A DNA stretch of 64,000 nucleotides from Sinorhizobium sp. B11 (lineage in GTDB: Bacteria; Pseudomonadota; Alphaproteobacteria; Rhizobiales; Rhizobiaceae), in assembly GCA_039725955.1 (NCBI GenBank), contig CP091034.1:3286001-3350000 (forward strand). The letters are read 5' to 3'. The translations under genes were made by a program, and so were the position numbers. Shown here piece after piece: positions 26,754-35,050 of the stretch. The number at the start of each line of letters is the position of its first letter. The first letter of the stretch is position 1. Under the pieces are notes generated by a model. That model did not search any database. It saw nothing but the letters and a program-made list of their open reading frames with translations, and had not been told where the DNA came from.

Positions 26754-27667
26754 TCCTCAATCCCGCAAAAAGGGAGCTGCTCGCAGCCGAACTGCTGGAA
26801 GCGGAAGGCCTGTCTCCGGAAGGCCGCTCGCTGACCAAGGATGCACTGCGTCGCCTCTCACGCAACAAGGCAGCTGTCATCTCCATCGGCGTGCTGGTGC
26901 TGCTCATCATCGTAGCCTTCCTCGGCCCGAACTTCATCCCCTTCAACTATGAAGACCCGGATTGGGCCGCCTTCCGCGCGCCTCCGTCCTTCGAAAGCGG
27001 CCATTATTTCGGCACTGACCCGAACGGCCGCGATCTGCTCGCCCGTGTGCTCTACGGCACGCGCGTTTCGCTTGCCGTCGCGCTGACGGCCACGCTCGTC
27101 TCCGTCGTCATCGGCGTGCTCTATGGCGCCGTTTCCGGCTATATCGGCGGCAGGCTGGACTCGATCATGATGCGCTTCGTCGACATCATGTACGCGCTTC
27201 CTTACATCCTCTTCGTCATCCTGCTGATGGTGATCTTCGGTCGCAACGTTTACCTGCTCTTTGCGGCGATCGGTGCGCTCGAATGGCTGACCATGGCCCG
27301 CATCGTGCGCGGCCAGACCCTGTCGCTCAAGCACCGCGAATTCGTGGAAGCCGCGCGCGCCTCCGGTCAGAAACCCTTCAAGATCATCACCAAGCACATC
27401 ATCCCGAATCTCGTCGGCCCCGTCGTCATCTTCGCGGCGCTGACCGTACCTGAGATCATCGCGACCGAGAGCTTCCTCTCCTATCTCGGCTTCGGCGTGC
27501 AGGAACCGCTGACCTCGCTCGGCACCCTGATTGCCGAAGGCACCGATGCCATGGAAAGCATGCCTTGGCTGCTGGTCTTCCCGGCAAGCTTCCTTGTGGC
27601 CCTGCTCCTCAGCCTGCTGTTCATCGGCGACGGGCTGCGCGACGCATTCGACCCGAAGGATCGATAG
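26750..27667 (+). CDS. oppC: oligopeptide ABC transporter permease OppC
   Basis: This is the second permease subunit, 305 residues. It has an N-terminal cytoplasmic stretch, a first helix at about residues 43-61 (AVISIGVLVLLIIVAFLGP), then the DPNGRDLLARVLYGTRVSL motif seen in DppC/OppC proteins and the EAA-type loop EFVEAARASGQKPFKIITKHIIPN. It overlaps oppB by 4 bp and is followed by oppD one base after its stop. Confidence 0.94.
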   Translation: MILNPAKRELLAAELLEAEGLSPEGRSLTKDALRRLSRNKAAVISIGVLVLLIIVAFLGPNFIPFNYEDPDWAAFRAPPSFESGHYFGTDPNGRDLLARVLYGTRVSLAVALTATLVSVVIGVLYGAVSGYIGGRLDSIMMRFVDIMYALPYILFVILLMVIFGRNVYLLFAAIGALEWLTMARIVRGQTLSLKHREFVEAARASGQKPFKIITKHIIPNLVGPVVIFAALTVPEIIATESFLSYLGFGVQEPLTSLGTLIAEGTDAMESMPWLLVFPASFLVALLLSLLFIGDGLRDAFDPKDR

Positions 27668-27668
27668 G

Positions 27669-28688
27669 ATGACCCAGGAAAACAAAAGAGAAAAACAGCA
27701 GGATACCCTCCTTGAGCTGAAGGACTATTCGATCACCTTCGAGACTCCCGAGGGCCAGGTGAAGGCGGTCTCCAACATGAACCTGACGGTCCGTCGCGGC
27801 GAGCGCATCGCCATCGTCGGCGAATCCGGTTCGGGCAAGAGCCAGACCTTCCTCGGCGTCATGGGCCTGCTTGCCAAGAACGGCAGGACCACCGGCCAGG
27901 CCCTGCTCGAAGGCAAGGACGTGCTGGCGCTGAAACCGCGCGAGCTCGACCATGTCCGCGGCAAGGACATGGCCATGGTCTTCCAGGATCCGATGACGGC
28001 GCTCAACCCGTCGCTGCGGATTTCCCGACAGCTGACGGAACAGCTCGAAATCCATCGCGGCTTTACGGCCAAGGCGGCATCGGCGGCGGCTCTCGACATG
28101 CTGAAGCGTGTCGGCATCCCCGACCCGACGCGCCGTTTCGGCCTCTATCCGCATGAGCTTTCGGGCGGCATGCGCCAGCGTATCGTCATTGCCATGGCGC
28201 TGCTCACGAAGCCGAAGCTCCTGATCGCCGACGAGCCGACGACAGCGCTCGACGTGACGATCCAGGCGCAGATCCTCGATCTCTTCAATGATCTGACGGC
28301 AGAGATGAACACGGCGCTGATCATGATCACCCACGACCTTGGCGTCGTGGCCGGTCTCGCCGACAAGGTGGCCGTTATGTATGCCGGCCGTATCGTCGAG
28401 GAGGCCCCGGTCGACGAACTCTTCGAGAACCCGGCGCACCCCTATACCGCAGCCCTGCACGCTTCGATCCCGCGCCCGGATCAGGATGTCGACGACCTCG
28501 TCGTCATCCCCGGCCGCCCGCCCAACCTGCAGCACCTGCCGAAGGGCTGCAATTTCTCGCCGCGCTGCTCGCAGGTTCAGGACGATTGCATCGACCGCCC
28601 GCCGCAGCTTCAACAGCAGGGGGCAAACCACTGTGCCGCCTGCTTCCACCCCTTCCCCCGCCGCGAGGAGTTGCTGGTCCATGGCTGA
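27669..28688 (+). CDS. oppD: oligopeptide ABC transporter ATPase OppD
   Basis: This 339-residue ATPase has Walker A GESGSGKSQ, a Q-loop in VFQDPMTALNPS, the signature LSGGMRQRIVIAMAL, Walker B LLIADEPTTALDVT and the oligopeptide-transporter C-terminal extension with conserved cysteines (GCNFSPRCSQVQDDC) that may bind an iron-sulphur cluster in this family. The ATG at 27669 follows AGG after the oppC stop. The 3' end overlaps oppF by 8 bp. Confidence 0.94.
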   Translation: MTQENKREKQQDTLLELKDYSITFETPEGQVKAVSNMNLTVRRGERIAIVGESGSGKSQTFLGVMGLLAKNGRTTGQALLEGKDVLALKPRELDHVRGKDMAMVFQDPMTALNPSLRISRQLTEQLEIHRGFTAKAASAAALDMLKRVGIPDPTRRFGLYPHELSGGMRQRIVIAMALLTKPKLLIADEPTTALDVTIQAQILDLFNDLTAEMNTALIMITHDLGVVAGLADKVAVMYAGRIVEEAPVDELFENPAHPYTAALHASIPRPDQDVDDLVVIPGRPPNLQHLPKGCNFSPRCSQVQDDCIDRPPQLQQQGANHCAACFHPFPRREELLVHG

Positions 28689-29667
28689 ACGCTCGCTTCT
28701 GAGGGTCGAGAACCTGACGACCCAGTTCGAGATTCCCTCGAAATCCTTCTTCAAGCCGCCGCTGATGCTGACGGCCGTCAACAATGTCAGCTTCGATCTC
28801 GCCGAAGGCCGCACGCTTGGCATCGTCGGCGAATCCGGGTGCGGCAAGTCGACGCTCGGCCGCTCGATCCTGCGTCTCCTGAAGTCGCAGAAGGGCCGTA
28901 TTCTCTGGCAGGGCCGCAACCTGCTCGACCTGTCGGATGAGGAAATGCGTGCCGCACGCCGCGACATGCAGATCATCTTCCAGGATCCGATTGCCTCGCT
29001 CGACCCGCGCATGACGGTCGGCGACATCATCGCCGAGCCGCTCACCGTTTTCGAACCGAAGCTTTCGAAGGCCCAGCGTCTCGACCGCGTGCGTGAGATC
29101 ATGACCGCCGTCGGCCTGGTGCCGGAGATGATCAACCGCTATCCGCACGAATTTTCGGGCGGTCAGGCGCAACGTATCGGCATTGCCCGCGCCGTCGTCA
29201 CCAAGCCGAAGCTCATCATCTGCGACGAGCCGGTATCGGCTCTCGACGTGTCTATCCAGGGTCAGGTCATCACGCTGCTTCGCAAGCTGCGCAAGGAGTT
29301 TGGCCTGACGCTGATCTTCATCAGCCACGACCTCTCGGTCGTGCGCCTGATCTCCGACGACGTGCTGGTTCTCTATCTGGGCAAGGTGGTCGAAGCCGGC
29401 GATTGCGCCACCGTCTTCGAACATCCGGCCCACCCCTATACGCAGGCGCTGTTCTCCGCGGCCCCGATCCCGGATCCGAAGCTCGCGCGCCTGCGCAGCC
29501 GCATCCGCCTGCAGGGAGACCCGCCCTCGCCGCTCAACCCGCCGAAGGGCTGTGTCTTCTCGCCGCGCTGCTGGAAGGCGACCGACGTCTGTCGCACCGA
29601 AATGCCGCCGACGGAACTGGTCCGTCCCGGCCAGACGGCCGCTTGCTATCATATGGACCGGCCCTGA
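28681..29667 (+). CDS. oppF: oligopeptide ABC transporter ATPase OppF
   Basis: This second ATPase, 328 residues, has Walker A GESGCGKST, the signature FSGGQAQRIGIARA, Walker B LIICDEPVSALDVS, the switch SHDLSVV and the cysteine-containing tail GCVFSPRCWKATDVC. It pairs with OppD to drive peptide import. It is the last gene of the operon, and a hairpin stands just after it. Confidence 0.94.
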   Translation: MAERSLLRVENLTTQFEIPSKSFFKPPLMLTAVNNVSFDLAEGRTLGIVGESGCGKSTLGRSILRLLKSQKGRILWQGRNLLDLSDEEMRAARRDMQIIFQDPIASLDPRMTVGDIIAEPLTVFEPKLSKAQRLDRVREIMTAVGLVPEMINRYPHEFSGGQAQRIGIARAVVTKPKLIICDEPVSALDVSIQGQVITLLRKLRKEFGLTLIFISHDLSVVRLISDDVLVLYLGKVVEAGDCATVFEHPAHPYTQALFSAAPIPDPKLARLRSRIRLQGDPPSPLNPPKGCVFSPRCWKATDVCRTEMPPTELVRPGQTAACYHMDRP

Positions 29668-29678
29668 CATGATATTCT

Positions 29679-29712
29679 CCATCGCCCGGCCCTCAGGGCG
29701 ATGGACTTTCAA
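29679..29712 (+). terminator. hairpin after the opp operon
   Basis: CCATCGCCC (29679-29687) pairs with GGGCGATGG (29696-29704) across an 8-nt loop. The following ACTTTC is only a weak T-run, so termination may be partial and allow some read-through into kdgK. Confidence 0.55.
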
Positions 29713-29781
29713 CTCTCCTTGACTTGTCTCCTCCCGCCTCTTCGCGTATCCGCAAGAGCAGAAAAAATCCGGGAGGAAAGC

Positions 29782-30693
29782 TTGAGCGGACGGTTTCTAT
29801 CGATCGGCGAATGCATGGTGGAGCTCTCGCAGGCCGGTGAAGGCCTGCTGCGCAAGGGCTTTGCCGGCGATACTTTCAACACCGCATGGTATGCTCGCGC
29901 CTGCCTGCCGCCCGCCTGGTCGGTCGACTATTTCACCGCGCTCGGCGATGATCCGATGTCCGACGAAATGGCAGCTTTCATGGACAAGGCCGGCGTCGGC
30001 ACCGGTCTCATCCGCCGCATCAAGGGCAAGACGCCCGGCCTCTACATGATCAATCTCAGGAACGGCGAACGCTCCTTCAGCTACTGGCGCGACAGTTCCG
30101 CCGCCCGCAGCCTTGCCACCGATCCTGATCGCCTGCGTGAGGCAGTGGAAAGTGCTGACGTCGTCTATTTCTCCGGCATTACGCTCGCCATCCTCTCCCC
30201 TGACGACGCCGACACGCTGCTTGCCGAAATCCGTCGCGCCAAGGCAGTCGGCAAATTTGTCGTCTTCGATCCGAACATCCGTCCCCGCCTCTGGTCGAGC
30301 TACGATGTGATGCACACGACGATCAGCGAAGGCGGCCGCGCTTCCTCGCTGGTCATGCCGAGCTTCGACGACGAGGTTGCCCATTTCGGCGACGCCTCCA
30401 TCGACGCCACCATTGAACGCTATCTTGCACTCGGCGCCTCGCACGTCGTCGTCAAGAACGGTGCGGAAGGTGCAACGCTGAGCTTCGCCAACGAGAAAAC
30501 CCATGTGCCGGCAGAAAAGGTCGAAAAAGTCGTCGACACGACAAGCGCCGGCGACAGCTTCAACGGCGCATTCCTTGCCCATTATCTGGAGAACCGGGAC
30601 GCCCCGCCAGCCGCCCGCTTTGGGGCTAAAATCGCCGCTCGCGTGGTCAGCGAACATGGCGCACTGGTGCCGAAGGAAAAGCTCGGCCTTTGA
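29782..30693 (+). CDS. kdgK: 2-keto-3-deoxygluconate kinase (PfkB family)
   Basis: This 303-residue PfkB-type sugar kinase has the N-terminal substrate segment GECMVELSQAG, VFDPNIRPRLW, VVKNGAEGATLS and the ATP/anion-hole motif SAGDSFNGAFLA with the catalytic Asp. The pattern fits KdgK, which makes KDPG from 2-keto-3-deoxygluconate in pectin and hexuronate breakdown. The start is a TTG at 29782 with a perfect GGGAGG before it; no ATG gives a better N-terminus. It lies 115 bp after oppF. Another PfkB sugar specificity is possible. Confidence 0.85.
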   Translation: MSGRFLSIGECMVELSQAGEGLLRKGFAGDTFNTAWYARACLPPAWSVDYFTALGDDPMSDEMAAFMDKAGVGTGLIRRIKGKTPGLYMINLRNGERSFSYWRDSSAARSLATDPDRLREAVESADVVYFSGITLAILSPDDADTLLAEIRRAKAVGKFVVFDPNIRPRLWSSYDVMHTTISEGGRASSLVMPSFDDEVAHFGDASIDATIERYLALGASHVVVKNGAEGATLSFANEKTHVPAEKVEKVVDTTSAGDSFNGAFLAHYLENRDAPPAARFGAKIAARVVSEHGALVPKEKLGL

Positions 30694-30704
30694 CATCAGG
30701 TTGA

Positions 30705-30744
30705 AGCCTGCGCATGTCGCTTGATCAAGCGGCCCGCGCAGGCT
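30705..30744. terminator. long hairpin between convergent kdgK and gstI
   Basis: AGCCTGCGC (30705-30713) pairs with GCGCAGGCT (30736-30744). The interior holds a second palindrome, CGCTTGATCAAGCG. No T-run is present. It is a likely transcription barrier between converging genes. Confidence 0.5.
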
Positions 30745-30782
30745 CGCCCCCGCCTCAGCGGTCAATCATATCGATCGTCAGA

Positions 30783-30971
30783 TCAGGAATTGGGCTTCTT
30801 GTCGTCGGTGCGGACGGCCTCATCGTGATACCAGCAGCTGTCGAGCGCATCGCACACTCCGGCAGCCTCACGCTCCATCATCCGAAAGCGCTCGAAGCGG
30901 TTCGAGGCCTGAACGGCCTTGATCGGAAACTGGTAGATCGTCGCGGATTCGCGATGGAAATCGATTGCCAT
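30783..30971 (-). CDS. gstI: GstI-type translational inhibitor of glutamine synthetase II (DUF2735)
   Basis: This small 62-residue protein of the DUF2735 type carries the hallmark RESATIYQFP near residue 8. In R. leguminosarum a 63-residue protein encoded upstream of and divergently from glnII, GstI, blocks translation of glnII mRNA when nitrogen is plentiful. Here the size, the position and the divergence from glnII all agree. AAAGG lies seven bases before the ATG. The two tandem dyads at 31029-31065 lie 58-94 bp upstream of its start, where NtrC could block its promoter while activating glnII. How GstI recognises its target is not visible. Confidence 0.87.
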   Translation of the reverse strand: MAIDFHRESATIYQFPIKAVQASNRFERFRMMEREAAGVCDALDSCWYHDEAVRTDDKKPNS

Positions 30972-31028
30972 GAGATAGCCTTTCTTCAGCTCGGCCTATC
31001 AACATTCACGGTCGCTACAATAGCACAA

Positions 31029-31065
31029 TGCACATAGTTTATGCAAATTGCACAAAATAGATGCA
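31029..31065. promoter_or_regulatory. two tandem NtrC-like dyads
   Basis: Two 17-bp sites share the form TGCAC-N7-ATGCA, at 31029-31045 and 31049-31065. Their start points are 20 bp apart, close to two helical turns. The outer TGCA-N9-TGCA layout matches the enteric NtrC site TGCACC-N5-GGTGCA in length and ends, though not in the inner bases. They sit about 235 bp upstream of the sigma-54 promoter, an enhancer-like position. Confidence 0.6.
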
Positions 31066-31297
31066 ATGTCGCAATTATGAACGCTCAATGCGGCATTTGC
31101 TGATTAAGGTCCTGCTGATTTGGTCAAAACTTCATCCATTGCTGACAACGCCGGAATTTTGAACTGGTTCCTGCCTCTAAAATGGCCTCTGCCAAGGACG
31201 ATAGCCGCGAACCCTCATCGCCTCGCGGGCCGGAAACCTCTCTCGCAAACGCCTGCAACACGGTGATTCGTAAATTTTTTATGTCAGCCGTCCGAAC

Positions 31298-31313
31298 TGG
31301 CACGCTACGTGCT
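31298..31313 (+). promoter_or_regulatory. sigma-54 promoter of glnII
   Basis: TGGCACGCTACGTGCT matches the -24/-12 consensus TGGCAC-N5-TTGC(A/T), with the invariant GG at 31299-31300 and GC at 31311-31312 at the required spacing. The start of transcription should lie near 31324. glnII genes of rhizobia are known to be under sigma-54 and NtrC control. Confidence 0.85.
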
Positions 31314-31398
31314 TTAGAATAGGCATCCCCTGGCGAGAGGGCGCGCGCTTGCGCCCTTGCCTCAGGATTTGCTCAAGTTCGCAGCAGAGAGAGACGCG

Positions 31399-32439
31399 AT
31401 GACAAAGTATAAGCTCGAGTACATTTGGCTCGATGGGTACACTCCGGTACCGAACCTGCGTGGCAAGACTCAGGTCAAGGAATTCGACAATTTCCCGACG
31501 CTCGAACAGCTCCCGCTCTGGGGCTTCGACGGTTCGTCGACGATGCAGGCCGAAGGCCGCAGCTCTGATTGCGTGCTGAAGCCGGTTGCCATCTATCCGG
31601 ATCCGGCCCGCACCAACGGCGTGCTCGTCATGTGCGAAGTCATGATGCCGGACGGCGTCACGCCGCATGCGTCCAACGCTCGCGCCACCATCCTCGACGA
31701 TGAGGACGCGTGGTTCGGCTTCGAACAGGAATATTTCTTCTACGAAAACGGCCGCCCGCTCGGCTTCCCCGAGACCGGCTATCCGGCTCCGCAGGGCCCC
31801 TACTACACCGGAGTCGGCTATTCGAATGTCGGCTCGGTTGCCCGCGAAATCGTCGAAGAGCATCTCGATCTCTGCCTCGCTGCCGGCATCAACCACGAAG
31901 GCATCAATGCCGAAGTGGCCAAGGGTCAGTGGGAATTCCAGATTTTCGGCAAGGGCTCCAAGAAGGCCGCCGACCAGATCTGGATGGCGCGCTACCTCCT
32001 GCAGCGCCTGACCGAAAAGTACGGCATCGACATCGAGTATCATTGCAAGCCGCTCGGCGACACCGACTGGAACGGTTCGGGCATGCATTGCAACTTCTCG
32101 ACAAAGTTCATGCGCGAAGTTGGCGGCAAGGCCTATTTCGAAGCGCTGATGGCCCAGTTCGACAAGAACCTGATGGACCACATCAACGTTTACGGCCCTG
32201 ACAACGACAAGCGTCTGACCGGCAAGCACGAGACGGCTCCGTGGAACAAGTTCTCCTACGGCGTTGCCGATCGTGGTGCCTCGATCCGCGTTCCGCACTC
32301 GTTCGTCAAGAACGACTACAAGGGCTATCTCGAAGATCGCCGCCCGAACTCCCAGGGCTGCCCCTATCAGATCGCCTCGCAGGTTCTGAAGACGATCTCG
32401 GAAGTTCCGACCTCCGGCTTCGCTTCGGCTGCAGCCTGA
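31399..32439 (+). CDS. glnII: glutamine synthetase II (eukaryotic-type)
   Basis: GSII joins ammonia to glutamate using ATP. The 346-residue protein is of the short, eukaryote-like class found in rhizobia and unlike the 470-residue GlnA. It shows KYKLEYIWLDGY, LPLWGFDGSSTMQAEG, the glutamate/ATP segment GFEQEYFF, GQWEFQIFG, HCNFSTKFMRE and SYGVADRGASIRVP. It lacks the adenylylation site region of GSI, so control is by transcription and by GstI. The ATG at 31399 follows GAGAGAGA. A strong terminator follows. Confidence 0.96.
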   Translation: MTKYKLEYIWLDGYTPVPNLRGKTQVKEFDNFPTLEQLPLWGFDGSSTMQAEGRSSDCVLKPVAIYPDPARTNGVLVMCEVMMPDGVTPHASNARATILDDEDAWFGFEQEYFFYENGRPLGFPETGYPAPQGPYYTGVGYSNVGSVAREIVEEHLDLCLAAGINHEGINAEVAKGQWEFQIFGKGSKKAADQIWMARYLLQRLTEKYGIDIEYHCKPLGDTDWNGSGMHCNFSTKFMREVGGKAYFEALMAQFDKNLMDHINVYGPDNDKRLTGKHETAPWNKFSYGVADRGASIRVPHSFVKNDYKGYLEDRRPNSQGCPYQIASQVLKTISEVPTSGFASAAA

Positions 32440-32448
32440 GTTTTACTG

Positions 32449-32483
32449 CGGCGCCGACCTCCCCGTCGGCGCCGTTCCTTTTT
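32449..32483 (+). terminator. glnII terminator
   Basis: CGGCGCCGAC (32449-32458) pairs with GTCGGCGCCG (32465-32474) across a 6-nt loop, followed by TTCCTTTTT. Confidence 0.9.
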
Positions 32484-32685
32484 CAAGGCACAGCGCCCAA
32501 AGGCGATCCATCGCTGACATAATTGGCCGGTTTCTCCTGCCATAAAGCCCTGTAAATACTCGCAGAGGGCTGTAATATTTCCATCATGCACTTCCGCCAA
32601 AATAGATAAGCGGGAATCGCCATTCCGGAACCCCGCCAGGGGTGGTGCGTTGCCAGAACCAAGCGACGCTGATGGAAATGAAAGC

Positions 32686-33870
32686 ATGCTGCAACGTCCG
32701 TCAAATTCATATAGCGGCGAAAGCTGGGCTAGTGCCGCAGCCGCTGGAGCCGTGCCGGAGCGGCTGGTGATCGTGACTGACGCCTGGCACCCGCAGGTCA
32801 ACGGGGTCGTCCGCTCGATTGAGAATACGAATCGGGAACTCTCCAGGATGGGCGTTGAAGTCTCGATGGTGACGCCGGAGCGTTTCGCCAGCATCCCCTG
32901 CCCCACCTATCCCGAAATCCGCCTGTCGATCGCCTGGTACAGCCGCGTTGCCCGCGAGATCGAAAAGCACAAGCCTTCCTATGTTCACATCGCGACGGAA
33001 GGCCCGCTGGGACTGACGGCGCGCCGCTGGTGCCTTCGCAAGCGCATGCCTTTCTCCACCAGCTATCACACCCGTTTTCCCGAATATGTCTCGGCCCGGC
33101 TGCCCATCCCCTCAAGCTGGCTCTACGCCTTCGTGCGCTGGTTTCACAATGGTGGGGCCGGCTGCATGGTCGCGACCCCGAGCCTCGCCCGCGAGCTCTC
33201 CGCAAAGGGTATCAAGAACCTCATGCCGTGGAGCCGTGGCATCGATGCCGCGCAGTTCCATCCGATGCCGCTGGAAGAAAAACCGTTCGGCCTTGCCCGC
33301 CCGATCTTCATGACAGTCGGCCGCGTGGCGCTGGAAAAGAACCTGCCGGCTTTCCTCGATCTCGACCTGCCCGGTTCGAAGGTGGTGGTCGGTGACGGCC
33401 CGGCGCGCGCCGAGCTGGCAGAGCGCTATCCGAATGTGCATTTTACCGGCGTGAAATTCGGTGAGGAACTGGCAAAAGCCTATGCCCAGGCCGATGTCTT
33501 CGTCTTCCCGTCGCTGACGGATACGTTCGGCAATACCATTCTGGAAGCGCTGGCCTCAGGCGTCCCCGTCGCGGCCTATCCCGTCACTGGCCCGCTGGAC
33601 ATCATCGGCGAAGAAAGCCTTGTCGGCGCGCTCAACGAGAACCTGCAGACTGCCTGCCTGACCGCTTTGTCGGGCTCACGGGAAAAGGCGCGGGAGCTTG
33701 CCATGCAATATTCCTGGGAAGCAGCCACACTGCAGTTCATCAACAACATCCGCGCCGCCAATGGCGTCATCACGCCAAAGTGGAAAAAAGCGTGGCAATA
33801 TGCCACCAAGTCCCTTCCAAGAAGCAGAAAGCCCGGCGATAGCGCCGGGCCTCTTCCATCATCTGATTGA
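32686..33870 (+). CDS. GT4-family glycosyltransferase
   Basis: This is a 394-residue GT-B glycosyltransferase of family 4. The N-terminal domain begins VIVTDAWHPQVNGVVRSIENT. The C-terminal domain has FMTVGRVALEKNLPAFL, VVGDGPARAEL and the donor-binding FPSLTDTFGNTILEALASGVPV with the EX7E-type glutamates. The pattern is close to glycolipid-forming enzymes such as SqdX and the promiscuous Agrobacterium Agt that makes glucosyl/glucuronosyl diacylglycerol under phosphate limitation. That specificity is a guess. I prefer the ATG at 32686 with GGAAATGAAAG; a TTG at 32650 would add 12 residues. It has no membrane helix. Confidence 0.82.
   Translation: MLQRPSNSYSGESWASAAAAGAVPERLVIVTDAWHPQVNGVVRSIENTNRELSRMGVEVSMVTPERFASIPCPTYPEIRLSIAWYSRVAREIEKHKPSYVHIATEGPLGLTARRWCLRKRMPFSTSYHTRFPEYVSARLPIPSSWLYAFVRWFHNGGAGCMVATPSLARELSAKGIKNLMPWSRGIDAAQFHPMPLEEKPFGLARPIFMTVGRVALEKNLPAFLDLDLPGSKVVVGDGPARAELAERYPNVHFTGVKFGEELAKAYAQADVFVFPSLTDTFGNTILEALASGVPVAAYPVTGPLDIIGEESLVGALNENLQTACLTALSGSREKARELAMQYSWEAATLQFINNIRAANGVITPKWKKAWQYATKSLPRSRKPGDSAGPLPSSD
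33831..33850. terminator. hairpin overlapping the 3' end of the glycosyltransferase gene
   Basis: GCCCGGCG (33831-33838) and CGCCGGGC (33843-33850) form an 8-bp stem with a 4-nt loop inside the last codons of the gene, just before the convergent esterase stop. No clear T-run is present. Confidence 0.4.
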
Positions 33871-33873
33871 GCC

Positions 33874-34887
33874 TTACTTGTGAAGGGCGGCCCGCAGCGT
33901 GTCGTTGGCCACTGAAATTGCGCTTCGGACAGCGGGCGTTTCGGCAATTGCATTCAAGAGCACGAAGTCGTGGATCGTGCCATTAAAGCGGATCGATGTG
34001 ACCTTTACGCCTGCCTGGGACAGCCTGCGGGCATAGGCCTCGCCTTCGTCACGAAGCACGTCATTTTCATCGACGATGACAACCGCCGGCGGCAAGCCGT
34101 TCAGCTGCTCGAGCGAGGCTTGAAGCGGTGAAGCGGTCGGTTCCTTGCGCTTGGCCTCGTCAGGCAGATAGGCATTCCAGAACCACTTCATCGCTTCCTT
34201 GGTCAGCCAAGGGCCATTGGCGAACTGGTTGTAGGAACCGGTATCGAAATTGGCGTCGGTGACGGGGTAGAACAGCACCTGCTGGTCGATGGCAGGTCCG
34301 CCGCGCTCTTTGGCAAGCAGCGTCACCGCAGCCGTCATATTACCGCCGACGCTATCGCCGGCGACGGCGAAGCGGCTGGCATCGACGCGGAATTCCTTCG
34401 CGTGCTCGGCAACATATTTGGTCGCGGCGTAAGCCTGTTCGATGGCAATAGGATAACGGGCTTCCGGCGAACGGTCATAATCGACGAAGACAACGGCGGC
34501 CTGTGCGCCATTGGCGATCTCGCGCACCAACCGGTCATGCGTATCGGCATCACCGAGCACCCAGCCGCCGCCGTGGAAATACATGACGACAGGCAGCGTG
34601 CCCTTGGCACCTTCCGGGCGGATGATGCGCAGCTTGACGCTGCCGGTCGGGCCAACCTTGATAACCTTGTCTTCTTCTTGGGCCGCGAGCTTTTTCACGT
34701 CACCCTTCTGGGCACCGGCCAGAATGTTGCGAGCATCGGCAGGCGAGAACGTGTAGATCGGCTTGGAGCCGGCCAGGCTGTCGATGAATTTCTGCGTTGT
34801 CGGTTCGAGCACCGGATCGGCAAACGCTCCGGCAGCGGAAGCTGCAAGGATTGCTGCTGCGGAAACTGCGGTCTTGATGCCAGACAT
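33874..34887 (-). CDS. secreted alpha/beta hydrolase of the hormone-sensitive-lipase family
   Basis: This 337-residue esterase has a signal peptide (TAVSAAAILAASAAGAFA) and the HSL-family motifs: oxyanion HGGGWVLGD, nucleophile GDSVGGN near residue 169, acid in DENDVLRDEG and His in NGTIHDFVLL. It should hydrolyse short-chain esters in the periplasm. The start at 34887 (MSGIKT) follows AGAGGAT and gives a clean signal peptide. It is divergent from an OhrR-like regulator, and exact 19-bp repeats lie in the shared promoter region, so it is probably the target of that regulator. Confidence 0.87.
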   Translation of the reverse strand: MSGIKTAVSAAAILAASAAGAFADPVLEPTTQKFIDSLAGSKPIYTFSPADARNILAGAQKGDVKKLAAQEEDKVIKVGPTGSVKLRIIRPEGAKGTLPVVMYFHGGGWVLGDADTHDRLVREIANGAQAAVVFVDYDRSPEARYPIAIEQAYAATKYVAEHAKEFRVDASRFAVAGDSVGGNMTAAVTLLAKERGGPAIDQQVLFYPVTDANFDTGSYNQFANGPWLTKEAMKWFWNAYLPDEAKRKEPTASPLQASLEQLNGLPPAVVIVDENDVLRDEGEAYARRLSQAGVKVTSIRFNGTIHDFVLLNAIAETPAVRSAISVANDTLRAALHK

Positions 34888-34942
34888 TGTCGTATCCTCT
34901 TGGTTCGTTGCGTTCGTCCTGAACACGCTTTTAATATCGCAC

Positions 34943-35019
34943 ACGATTATTTATCGCACGATATAAATTATCGCATAGCTGCCATGCACTAAAAGCGGAT
35001 ACGATTATTTATCGCACGA
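34943..35019. promoter_or_regulatory. two exact 19-bp direct repeats (candidate MarR/OhrR operators)
   Basis: ACGATTATTTATCGCACGA occurs at 34943-34961 and again at 35001-35019. Each copy contains a TATCG-CA-CGA half-dyad; the first extends to the perfect palindrome TATCGCACGATA. A related ATTATCGCA lies between them. The sites flank the start regions of both divergent genes. Confidence 0.7.
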
Positions 35020-35050
35020 CATAATATCCGCGGGTTCCGGAGATTGAGCC

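Larger units (their letters stand above)
30972..31398. other. 427-bp divergent control region of gstI and glnII
   Basis: This region holds no gene. It contains the two NtrC-like dyads near gstI, the sigma-54 promoter near glnII, and between them AT-rich DNA that could bend for enhancer looping. The predicted glnII leader from about 31324 to 31398 is roughly 75 nt and would be part of any GstI target. Confidence 0.7.

Noticed and set aside
32560..32580. possible Pho box (CTGTAAAT, CTGTAAT) before the glycosyltransferase gene
   Set aside because: The two half-sites are 20 bp apart, not 11, and lack the CTGTCAT core, so phosphate control is not supported by it.
32483..32710. 75-codon minus-strand frame between glnII and the glycosyltransferase gene
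   Set aside because: It overlaps the glnII terminator and the next gene's start, and has no motif.
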